64,000 nt of DNA. Origin: an uncultured Allomuricauda sp. GTDB taxonomy: Bacteria; Bacteroidota; Bacteroidia; Flavobacteriales; Flavobacteriaceae. The DNA is taken from contig NZ_CANMPQ010000006.1 of assembly GCF_947499695.1 (NCBI RefSeq), positions 62,001 to 126,000 on the forward strand, written 5' to 3'. Numbering within the stretch: position 1 is the first letter of the stretch; each line of letters begins with the position of its first letter. A program made the position numbers and the translations under genes. The notes below the pieces were generated by a model. It ran no database searches and was not told the origin of the DNA. It saw only the letters and a list, made by a program, of their open reading frames with translations. Positions 34,054-40,641 of the stretch are shown here, one piece after another.

Positions 34054-34248
34054 ATGTTAATAATACCAGTAAAAGAAGGAGAGAACATCGATAGAGCTTT
34101 AAAGCGTTTCAAGCGTAAGTTTGATAAGACAGGCACCATGCGTCAGTTGAGAAAAAGACAGCAGTTCACAAAGCCTTCTGTAAAACGCAGAGCAGAAGTT
34201 CAAAAAGCTCAATATATACAAGGACTTAGAGATCAAGAAGAAATTTAG
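34054..34248 (+). CDS. rpsU: 30S ribosomal protein bS21
   Basis: A 64-residue bS21: LIIPVKEGENIDRALKRFKRKFDKTGTMRQLRKRQQFTKP, then a basic C-terminus. In Bacteroidota it helps hide the 3' end of 16S rRNA and so lowers use of Shine-Dalgarno sequences. Has its own promoter, a 5' hairpin, a strong Shine-Dalgarno and a terminator, that is, a complete single-gene unit suited to feedback control. Confidence 0.97.
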   Translation: MLIIPVKEGENIDRALKRFKRKFDKTGTMRQLRKRQQFTKPSVKRRAEVQKAQYIQGLRDQEEI

Positions 34249-34270
34249 GTCTTTGCCACGTAAAAATAAG

Positions 34271-34301
34271 AATCCCGTTCCATTAGGTTCGGGATTTTTT
34301 T
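34271..34301 (+). terminator. rpsU terminator
   Basis: AATCCCG / CGGGATT stem with a 12-nt loop (TTCCATTAGGTT) followed by TTTTTTT, 22 bp after the rpsU stop. Confidence 0.9.
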
Positions 34302-34339
34302 ATTGGAATACTCTTAGTTAATTGGGTAACTTTGAATAC

Positions 34340-35230
34340 ATGGCCTTGGATGCGTTCATATCATATTTAAAGTTTGAGAAAAATTACTCACTGCATACCA
34401 TCAAAGCCTATGAAAAGGATATAAGTGCATTTTCAATATATGCTTTTGAGGTTTTTGAACTTCCTACTATAGATGATATTGAGTATACCGTAATACGAAG
34501 TTGGATCATTTCTTTGGTAGAGGAAGGTATATCCAATAGAACCGTCAACAGAAAAGTTTCTTCACTTAGGGCTTACTATCGTTTTTTACAAAAAATTCAA
34601 CAGATAACTGTTTCGCCCCTCGCAAAGCATAAGGCTTTAAAAACAGAGCACAAGTTAGAGGTGCCATTTTCTGAACAAGAGATGCAAACCATACTTTCTG
34701 AAATCCCTTTTGAAGATAACTTTGAAGGAACTCGTGACAAACTTATTATTGAAATGCTGTATACTACGGGGATGCGAAGGGCAGAATTGGTCAACCTTAA
34801 GTTATCGGACTATAATGATGCTAACAAAACACTCAAGGTATTGGGTAAAAGAAACAAGGAAAGAATAATTCCTCTGTTGATAACTACAGCTGAAGCCCTT
34901 GAACAATATTTCAAACAAAGAACCGCGCTCGAAAAAATCGTCGACGAATCTTATCTATTTTTAACAAAAGGAGGACTTAAAATTTATGAAACACTTGTTT
35001 ATCGAACTATAAATAAGTATTTTAGTTTGGTGTCCCCTAAGGTAAAAAAGAGTCCTCATATACTTAGACACACCTTTGCAACACATCTGCTTAATAGGGG
35101 AGCTGATTTAAACGCTGTGAAAGAGCTATTGGGTCATTCAAGTTTGGCATCCACGCAAGTGTATACCCATAATAGCATTGCCGAACTGAAAAAGGTTCAC
35201 TCTAAGGCCCATCCAAGAAGTAAGGAATAG
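34340..35230 (+). CDS. Tyrosine recombinase XerC/XerD type
   Basis: A 296-residue tyrosine recombinase. The N-terminal core-binding domain has FISYLKFEKNYSLHTIKAYEKDI; the catalytic residues are Arg in TTGMRRAELVNL, Lys in VLGKRNKERIIPL, HILRHTFATHLL (His-x-x-Arg), LGHSSLASTQVYTH (His and the Tyr nucleophile). Full length for XerC/XerD and linked to rpsU and hpf, so a housekeeping chromosome-dimer resolvase rather than a phage integrase. XerC or XerD cannot be settled by eye. The start is at MALDAFISYLK; a TTG 18 bp upstream is possible. Confidence 0.92.
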   Translation: MALDAFISYLKFEKNYSLHTIKAYEKDISAFSIYAFEVFELPTIDDIEYTVIRSWIISLVEEGISNRTVNRKVSSLRAYYRFLQKIQQITVSPLAKHKALKTEHKLEVPFSEQEMQTILSEIPFEDNFEGTRDKLIIEMLYTTGMRRAELVNLKLSDYNDANKTLKVLGKRNKERIIPLLITTAEALEQYFKQRTALEKIVDESYLFLTKGGLKIYETLVYRTINKYFSLVSPKVKKSPHILRHTFATHLLNRGADLNAVKELLGHSSLASTQVYTHNSIAELKKVHSKAHPRSKE

Positions 35231-35288
35231 CCAGTTCCTTAAATGTATAACTCGTCTGCCGCTAGGTAGCCCTAAAAACTGAAATCTT

Positions 35289-35591
35289 ATGAAGGTAAAT
35301 GCACAATCGGTAAATTTTGTAGCTGATGGTAAGCTAATGGATTTTATCCAAAGGAGAATGGATAAATTGGAGGTGTTCTATGACAAGGTCATTGGTTCTG
35401 ATGTATATTTAAAGGTCGATAATACAAGTGCAAAAGAAAATAAGATAGTAGAAATCAAAGTTCTTGTTCCACGAGATAAGTTCATCGTAAAAAAACAATG
35501 TAAAACTTTTGAGGAAGCAGTGGATTCCGCATGCAGTTCTTTGGAAAGACAATTGGTAAAAAAGAAGGAAAAATTAAGGGCAAAAGCTTGA
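35289..35591 (+). CDS. hpf: Ribosome hibernation-promoting factor, short form
   Basis: A 100-residue HPF/YfiA-type protein that binds the 30S decoding region and silences ribosomes in stationary phase. Seen: VKVNAQSVNFVADGKLMDFIQRRMDKLEVFYDKV and the conserved basic tail of the core, RQLVKKKEKLRAK. It lacks the C-terminal dimerisation domain of long HPF. Lies 58 bp after the recombinase gene. Confidence 0.93.
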   Translation: MKVNAQSVNFVADGKLMDFIQRRMDKLEVFYDKVIGSDVYLKVDNTSAKENKIVEIKVLVPRDKFIVKKQCKTFEEAVDSACSSLERQLVKKKEKLRAKA

Positions 35592-35613
35592 TGAAAATTT
35601 TTGAAATTTTATT

Positions 35614-35642
35614 TTGATTAAAAAAATAAATATATACATTTG
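35614..35642 (+). promoter_or_regulatory. Promoter of the tRNA-tuf cluster
   Basis: TTG at 35614-35616, 18-bp spacer, TACATTTG at 35635-35642. The predicted transcript start falls at the base of the hairpin described next. Confidence 0.85.
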
Positions 35643-35643
35643 C

Positions 35644-35671
35644 AGTCCGTTAGAAATAGCGGACTTTTTTT
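35644..35671 (+). other. Promoter-proximal hairpin with T tract
   Basis: AGTCCG, loop TTAGAAATAG, CGGACT, then TTTTTT. It looks like an intrinsic terminator placed right at the 5' end of the tRNA transcript, 22 bp before the first tRNA; part of its 5' arm may lie upstream of +1, in which case it is not functional as such. Confidence 0.6.
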
Positions 35672-35692
35672 ATGGAATAAAGGCCATAAAAT

Positions 35693-35766
35693 GCCGATGT
35701 AGCTCAGCTGGCTAGAGCAGCTGATTTGTAATCAGCAGGTCGTGGGTTCGAGTCCCTCCATCGGCT
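35693..35766 (+). tRNA. tRNA-Thr (TGT)
   Basis: A 74-nt cloverleaf: acceptor GCCGATG / CATCGGC, D arm GCTC/GAGC, anticodon arm GCTGA-TTTGTAA-TCAGC giving anticodon TGT, T loop TTCGAGT, discriminator T. CCA is not encoded. First of four tRNAs ahead of tuf. Confidence 0.97.
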
Positions 35767-35788
35767 CGTAACATACTGAAAATAAGGC

Positions 35789-35870
<82 letters not shown>

Positions 35871-35949
35871 CAAGCAGTTGTTCTTGCGAGAACAAAGTGG
35901 AGAAGTTTTTTTGAAATATTGAAATTGTTTGGGCAATGCCCAAAAAAAT

Positions 35950-36022
35950 GCGGGAGTAGCTCAGTTGGTAGAGCGTCAGCCTTCCAAGCTGAATGTCGCC
36001 GGTTCGAACCCGGTCTCCCGCT
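35950..36022 (+). tRNA. tRNA-Gly (TCC)
   Basis: A 73-nt cloverleaf: acceptor GCGGGAG / CTCCCGC, anticodon arm TCAGC-CTTCCAA-GCTGA, anticodon TCC, T loop TTCGAAC, discriminator T. A TTTGGGC-AAT-GCCCAAA hairpin sits just before it. Confidence 0.97.
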
Positions 36023-36027
36023 CTAAA

Positions 36028-36053
36028 GTCATCCTTGCGAAAGCAAGAATCTC
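36028..36053. repeat. Decayed copy of the TGTCATTCC hairpin repeat (copy E)
   Basis: Begins GTCATCCTTGCGAAAGCAAG and ends AATCTC; resembles copies A-D (GTCATTCC ... GGAATC) with an intact CTTGC-GAAA-GCAAG stem but altered ends. It lies in the spacer between tRNA-Gly and tRNA-Thr, with no partner copy in opposite orientation. Confidence 0.6.
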
Positions 36054-36103
36054 TTCCAAATATATGGGAGAACTATTTTGAAATAGTTGATTCAGCACTT
36101 TAC

Positions 36104-36175
36104 GCCGGTGTAGCTCAGGGGTAGAGCGTTTCCTTGGTAAGGAAGAGGTCACGAGTTCAAATCTCGTCATTGGCT
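36104..36175 (+). tRNA. tRNA-Thr (GGT)
   Basis: A 72-nt cloverleaf: acceptor GCCGGTG / CATTGGC (with two G-U pairs), anticodon loop TTGGTAA, anticodon GGT, T loop TTCAAAT, discriminator T. Fourth of the cluster, 47 bp before tuf. Confidence 0.95.
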
Positions 36176-36222
36176 CAAAACGATTTGTACACTAATATAA
36201 ACTAAGATTAAAATTATTTAAA

Positions 36223-37410
36223 ATGGCAAAGGAAACTTTTGATCGTTCCAAACCGCACTTAAATATTGGTACTATTGGACACGTGGATCATGGTAAAACC
36301 ACATTGACTGCTGCTATTACTACCGTATTGGCAAATGCAGGGTTGTCAGAGCTTAGAAGCTTTGATTCTATCGATAATGCTCCTGAAGAAAAAGAAAGGG
36401 GTATTACCATTAACACATCTCACGTAGAGTATCAGACTGAGAACCGTCACTACGCACACGTTGACTGTCCTGGTCACGCGGATTACGTAAAGAACATGGT
36501 AACTGGTGCTGCTCAGATGGATGGAGCCATCTTGGTTGTTGCTGCAACTGATGGACCTATGCCACAAACTCGTGAGCATATCCTACTTGGACGTCAGGTT
36601 GGTATTCCAAGAATCGTTGTTTTCTTGAACAAAGTTGACATGGTTGATGACGAGGAGCTTTTAGAGCTTGTTGAAATGGAAGTAAGAGAATTGCTTTCTT
36701 TCTACGAGTACGATGGTGATAACGGACCTGTTATTTCTGGTTCTGCACTTGGAGCACTTAACGGTGAGCAAAAGTGGGTTGATACTGTAATGGAATTGAT
36801 GGCTGCTGTTGATGAGTGGATCGAGCTTCCAAAAAGAGATGTTGATAAAGATTTCTTGATGCCTGTTGAAGACGTATTCACCATTACTGGTCGTGGTACT
36901 GTTGCAACTGGTCGTATCGAAACTGGTGTTGCCAACACAGGTGACGCTGTTGATATCATTGGTATGGGTGCTGAGAAATTAGCTTCTACAATTACTGGTG
37001 TTGAGATGTTCCGTAAGATTTTGGATAGAGGTGAAGCTGGAGATAACGTTGGTATCCTTTTGAGAGGTATTGAAAAAACCGATATCAAAAGAGGTATGGT
37101 AATCTGTAAGCCAGGTTCCGTTAAGCCACACGCTAAATTCAAAGCTGAGGTCTATATCCTTAAAAAAGAAGAAGGTGGTCGTCACACACCATTCCACAAC
37201 AACTACCGTCCACAGTTCTACGTAAGAACTACTGACGTAACAGGAAACATTGGTCTTCCTGATGGAGTTGAAATGGTTATGCCTGGTGATAACTTGACTA
37301 TCAACGTTGATTTGATTCAGCCAATCGCATTGAGCGTAGGTCTACGTTTCGCTATCCGTGAAGGTGGTAGAACAGTAGGTGCAGGTCAGGTTACCGAGAT
37401 TTTAGATTAA
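36223..37410 (+). CDS. tuf: Translation elongation factor Tu
   Basis: A 395-residue EF-Tu, which delivers aminoacyl-tRNA to the ribosome. GTPase motifs: GHVDHGKTT (P loop, residues 18-26), [12 protein letters not shown] (switch I), DCPGHADY (switch II), NKVDMVDD (NKxD), SGSAL. Domains 2 and 3 follow with [10 protein letters not shown] and [13 protein letters not shown]. Preceded by the four tRNA genes and followed by tRNA-Trp, secE and nusG, the standard tufB-type arrangement. Codon use is strongly optimised. Confidence 0.99.
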   Translation: MAKETFDRSKPHLNIGTIGHVDHGKTTLTAAITTVLANAGLSELRSFDSIDNAPEEKERGITINTSHVEYQTENRHYAHVDCPGHADYVKNMVTGAAQMDGAILVVAATDGPMPQTREHILLGRQVGIPRIVVFLNKVDMVDDEELLELVEMEVRELLSFYEYDGDNGPVISGSALGALNGEQKWVDTVMELMAAVDEWIELPKRDVDKDFLMPVEDVFTITGRGTVATGRIETGVANTGDAVDIIGMGAEKLASTITGVEMFRKILDRGEAGDNVGILLRGIEKTDIKRGMVICKPGSVKPHAKFKAEVYILKKEEGGRHTPFHNNYRPQFYVRTTDVTGNIGLPDGVEMVMPGDNLTINVDLIQPIALSVGLRFAIREGGRTVGAGQVTEILD

Positions 37411-37430
37411 TCATTTATAATAAAGTATTG

Positions 37431-37471
37431 CACTAAAGGGTGTTCCGTTTTATGCGGAATACCTTTCAGTG
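37431..37471 (+). other. Stable stem-loop between tuf and tRNA-Trp
   Basis: Arms CACTAAAGGGTGTTCCG and CGGAATACCTTTCAGTG give a 17-position stem with 14 Watson-Crick pairs, two G-U pairs and one mismatch around a 7-nt loop. There is no T tract. It lies between the tuf stop and tRNA-Trp and is more likely a processing or mRNA-stabilising structure than a terminator. Confidence 0.7.
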
Positions 37472-37480
37472 TAAATATAA

Positions 37481-37553
37481 ACGGGTGTAGCTCAGTTGGT
37501 AGAGCACTGGTCTCCAAAACCAGGTGTCGGGAGTTCGAGTCTCTCCTCCCGTG
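37481..37553 (+). tRNA. tRNA-Trp (CCA)
   Basis: A 73-nt cloverleaf: acceptor ACGGGTG / CTCCCGT (one U-U mismatch at position 6-67), anticodon arm CTGGT-CTCCAAA-ACCAG, anticodon CCA, T loop TTCGAGT, discriminator G. Lies between tuf and secE. It is the tRNA read by the trp attenuator leader. Confidence 0.96.
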
Positions 37554-37574
37554 CTAGAAAAATACAATAACACT

Positions 37575-37763
37575 ATGTTCACATATGTAAAGGAATCCTT
37601 TGAAGAATTAAAGAACAATGTTACCTGGTTGAACAGGGAAAACGCTTCTAATCTTATGGTTGTGGTTGCCGTTTTTTCTATTCTTTTCGCTTTAGCGACC
37701 TGGGGTGTTGACTCACTTTTCAGCAAATTGATTCGATTGTATTTTGATAACGTAATAGGGTAG
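37575..37763 (+). CDS. secE: Protein translocase subunit SecE
   Basis: A 62-residue minimal SecE with one membrane helix (residues 28-46, MVVVAVFSILFALATWGVD) preceded by the amphipathic helix YVKESFEELKNNVTWLNRE. Part of the SecYEG channel. The start is the ATG of MFTYVKES; the open frame extends upstream into tRNA-Trp and is not coding there. Followed at 6 bp by nusG. Confidence 0.95.
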   Translation: MFTYVKESFEELKNNVTWLNRENASNLMVVVAVFSILFALATWGVDSLFSKLIRLYFDNVIG

Positions 37764-37769
37764 TAGGAT

Positions 37770-38321
37770 ATGTCTGAGGTTCTGGAGAAAAAATGGTATG
37801 TAGTTAGGGCTGTTAGCGGTCAAGAGAACAAAATCAAAGGCTACATTGAAAGTGAAGTGGAGCGCAATGGTTTTGGCGATTACCTTGAAGAAGTTCTTGT
37901 CCCTACCGAAAAAGTAGTACAAATACGTAATGGAAAGAAAATCAATAAAGAAAGGGTTTACTTTCCAGGATATATAATGATCAAGGCCAATTTAGGCGGA
38001 GAGATGGTTCATATCATTCGTTCCATAACCAATGTTATTGGCTTTTTAGGTGAGGTTAAAGGAGGTGATCCTGTTCCATTGAGGAAATCAGAGGTGAACC
38101 GTATGCTAGGTAAGGTAGATGAGTTGGCTGTGAATACAGACAACGTTGCAATTCCTTTTGTGTTGGGTGAAACCGTAAAAGTTATTGATGGTCCTTTCAA
38201 TGGGTTCAATGGAACCGTCGAGAAAATCAATGAAGAAAAGCGTAAGCTAGAAGTAATGGTGAAAATTTTCGGTAGAAAAACACCATTAGAACTTAGCTAT
38301 ATGCAAGTAGAAAAAGTTTAA
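37770..38321 (+). CDS. nusG: Transcription termination/antitermination protein NusG
   Basis: A 183-residue NusG with the N-terminal NGN domain (KKWYVVRAVSGQENKIKGYIE, YFPGYIMIKANL) and a C-terminal KOW domain (ETVKVIDGPFNGFNGTVEKINEEKRKLEVMVKIFGRKTPLEL). Binds RNA polymerase and couples it to the ribosome or Rho. Located in the usual secE-nusG-rplK order. Confidence 0.98.
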   Translation: MSEVLEKKWYVVRAVSGQENKIKGYIESEVERNGFGDYLEEVLVPTEKVVQIRNGKKINKERVYFPGYIMIKANLGGEMVHIIRSITNVIGFLGEVKGGDPVPLRKSEVNRMLGKVDELAVNTDNVAIPFVLGETVKVIDGPFNGFNGTVEKINEEKRKLEVMVKIFGRKTPLELSYMQVEKV

Positions 38322-38388
38322 AAAGAGCTGTTACATATATAAAGTTGTGTTGCTTCCAATTGACACACTTTCATTTTAATTAAAAACA

Positions 38389-38826
38389 ATGGCAAAAGAA
38401 GTAGATAAGGTAGTTAAATTACAAGTTAGGGGAGGTGCTGCGAATCCATCGCCACCGGTTGGACCCGCCTTAGGTGCTGCAGGTGTTAACATCATGGAGT
38501 TCTGTAAGCAGTTTAATGCTCGTACACAGGACAAACCGGGTAAAGTTTTACCTGTTGTTATCACCGTTTACAAAGACAAATCTTTCGAGTTTGTTGTAAA
38601 GACACCACCAGCGGCAGTTCAATTGATGGAAGCAGCTAAGATTAAAAAAGGATCTGGCGAACCTAACAGAGTTAAAAATGGTTCTGTATCCTGGGATCAA
38701 GTAAAGCAAATCGCTGAAGACAAAATGGTCGATTTGAATGCTTTTACAGTAGAGTCTGCAATGAGTATGGTTGCGGGTACGGCTAGATCCATGGGTTTAA
38801 AAGTAGCAGGCAAAAGACCTTTTTAA
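38389..38826 (+). CDS. rplK: 50S ribosomal protein uL11
   Basis: A 145-residue uL11: [37 protein letters not shown] is the thiostrepton-domain signature, [16 protein letters not shown] the C-terminal RNA-binding part. Part of the GTPase-associated centre. Follows nusG by 67 bp and precedes rplA by 19 bp. Confidence 0.98.
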   Translation: MAKEVDKVVKLQVRGGAANPSPPVGPALGAAGVNIMEFCKQFNARTQDKPGKVLPVVITVYKDKSFEFVVKTPPAAVQLMEAAKIKKGSGEPNRVKNGSVSWDQVKQIAEDKMVDLNAFTVESAMSMVAGTARSMGLKVAGKRPF

Positions 38827-38845
38827 AATCTTAAAGCAATTTATA

Positions 38846-39538
38846 ATGGCAAGATTGACAAAAAAGCAAAAAGACGCTTACTCCAAAATAGACAAGAATA
38901 AATTGTACTCTTTGGAAGAAGCATCTGCTTTGGTAAAAGAAATAACTAATGTAAAATTTGATGCTTCCATTGACCTTGCAATTCGTTTGGGTGTAGATCC
39001 AAGAAAAGCAAATCAAATGGTACGTGGCGTAGTTACACTTCCACACGGAACAGGTAAAGACGTAAAAGTTTTAGCATTGGTGACCCCAGATAAAGAGGCA
39101 GAAGCTAAAGAGGCTGGTGCTGATTTTGTTGGGTTAGACGAATATTTGGAAAAAATAAAAGGCGGTTGGACCGATGTTGATGTTATCATCACTATGCCAA
39201 GCGTTATGGGTAAACTTGGTCCACTCGGTAGAGTTTTAGGACCTAGAGGTTTAATGCCCAATCCAAAGACTGGTACAGTAACTATGGATGTTGCAAAAGC
39301 AGTTTCTGAAGTGAAAGCTGGTAAGATTGATTTTAAAGTGGACAAAACTGGAATTGTACACGCGGCAATAGGAAAAGCTTCTTTTTCTGCAGATAAAATT
39401 GCAGGTAATGCCAAAGAGTTGTTAGATACTTTGGTTAGAATGAAGCCAGCTGCGGCAAAAGGTGTTTATATGAAGAGTATCTATTTGTCAAGTACCATGA
39501 GTCCTAGTGTTCAACTAGATCCAAAAGCAGTTTCGTAA
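38846..39538 (+). CDS. rplA: 50S ribosomal protein uL1
   Basis: A 230-residue uL1: [55 protein letters not shown] and [18 protein letters not shown] are conserved. Forms the L1 stalk; in many bacteria it also represses translation of the rplKA mRNA. No leader mimic was searched for beyond inspection. Confidence 0.98.
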   Translation: MARLTKKQKDAYSKIDKNKLYSLEEASALVKEITNVKFDASIDLAIRLGVDPRKANQMVRGVVTLPHGTGKDVKVLALVTPDKEAEAKEAGADFVGLDEYLEKIKGGWTDVDVIITMPSVMGKLGPLGRVLGPRGLMPNPKTGTVTMDVAKAVSEVKAGKIDFKVDKTGIVHAAIGKASFSADKIAGNAKELLDTLVRMKPAAAKGVYMKSIYLSSTMSPSVQLDPKAVS

Positions 39539-39560
39539 CTGGTAGTTCAATATTTTAATT

Positions 39561-40079
39561 ATGACAAGAGAAGAAAAAGCAATCGTAATAGAAGATTTGA
39601 CTGCACAGTTGGCTGATAACGCTAACATTTATTTGGCGGATATATCAGGATTGGATGCTACAACCACTTCTAACCTTAGAAGAGCTTGTTTCAAAGCCAA
39701 TATTAAACTTGCAGTTGTTAAGAACACCTTGCTTGCAAAAGCAATGGAAGCTTCTGATAAGGAATTCGGTGAACTACCTGATGTTTTAAAAGGAAATACA
39801 TCTTTGATGTTTTCTGAAACAGGAAATGCACCAGCGAAACTTATCAAAAACTTTAGAAAGAAATCAGATAAACCATTACTAAAAGGAGCTTTTATCGCAG
39901 AAGCTATCTATTTAGGAGATGAAAACCTTGACGCACTTGTAAATATCAAGTCCAAAGAGGAAGTTATTGGGGATATCATCGGATTGTTACAATCACCAGC
40001 CAAGAATGTTATTTCTGGACTTAAATCTGGTGGCGGTAAACTGGCCGGAATCCTTAAGACATTATCTGAGAAAGAATAA
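39561..40079 (+). CDS. rplJ: 50S ribosomal protein uL10
   Basis: A 172-residue uL10: IYLADISGLDATTTSNLRRACFKANIKLAVVKNTLLAKAM, with the C-terminal helix that carries L7/L12 dimers (SPAKNVISGLKSGGGKLAGILKTLSEKE). 22 bp after rplA and 53 bp before rplL. Confidence 0.98.
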   Translation: MTREEKAIVIEDLTAQLADNANIYLADISGLDATTTSNLRRACFKANIKLAVVKNTLLAKAMEASDKEFGELPDVLKGNTSLMFSETGNAPAKLIKNFRKKSDKPLLKGAFIAEAIYLGDENLDALVNIKSKEEVIGDIIGLLQSPAKNVISGLKSGGGKLAGILKTLSEKE

Positions 40080-40132
40080 TTCGCGCACAATAAACTAAGT
40101 ATATTTTAAAAATTTGATTAAACGATAGAAAA

Positions 40133-40513
40133 ATGGCAGATTTAAAAGATTTTGCAGAACAGTTGGTAAACCTTACAGTAAAAGAGGTAAATGAGTTGGC
40201 CGACATATTAAAAGAAGAATACGGTATTGAGCCTGCTGCTGCTGCAGTAGCTGTTGCTGGCGGTGCTGCTGGTGGTGGTGAAGCTGAAGCTGCTGAGGAA
40301 AAATCAGAATTTGATGTAATCCTTACAGCTGCTGGTGGTTCTAAATTGGCAGTAGTAAAACTAGTTAAAGAACTGACTGGTCTTGGATTGAAAGATGCTA
40401 AGGACATCGTTGACAGCGCACCAAAAGCTGTTAAAGAAGGAGTTGCCAAAGATGAGGCAGAAGGTATCAAAAAATCATTGGAAGAAGCAGGAGCAGAAGT
40501 TGAGCTTAAATAA
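40133..40513 (+). CDS. rplL: 50S ribosomal protein bL12 (L7/L12)
   Basis: A 126-residue bL12: N-terminal dimerisation domain ([32 protein letters not shown]), an Ala/Gly-rich hinge ([21 protein letters not shown]) and the factor-binding domain with [23 protein letters not shown]. Present in multiple copies on the ribosome stalk. The gap to rpoB holds two hairpins. Confidence 0.98.
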   Translation: MADLKDFAEQLVNLTVKEVNELADILKEEYGIEPAAAAVAVAGGAAGGGEAEAAEEKSEFDVILTAAGGSKLAVVKLVKELTGLGLKDAKDIVDSAPKAVKEGVAKDEAEGIKKSLEEAGAEVELK

Positions 40514-40534
40514 TAGCTTTTACCATACAAATTT

Positions 40535-40602
40535 GGTTAAGGTCTTTCCATAATAATGGTTAGGCCTTAGCCTATTTAATAGGAGTGTATAAAGTCATAC
40601 AC
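40535..40602 (+). other. Structured rplL-rpoB intergenic region
   Basis: Hairpin 1 at 40535-40572: arms pair over 17 positions with 15 pairs (GGTTAAGGTCT against AGGCCTTAGCC, then CCAT against ATGG around AATA). Hairpin 2 at 40585-40602: GTGTAT-AAAGTC-ATACAC. In other bacteria this gap carries an attenuator or RNase III site that lowers rpoBC relative to the ribosomal genes; a similar role is plausible here. Confidence 0.65.
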
Positions 40603-40641
40603 AACGCATTGTAATATTTCACGATCAAAACTTGTCCATTG

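Noticed and set aside
34340..35230. Tyrosine recombinase as integrase of a genomic island beside tRNA genes
   Set aside because: It sits between rpsU and hpf, a conserved housekeeping position, and no attachment-site duplication of the nearby tRNAs is seen.
37524..37574. Longer SecE start inside tRNA-Trp
   Set aside because: The added residues are translated tRNA sequence.
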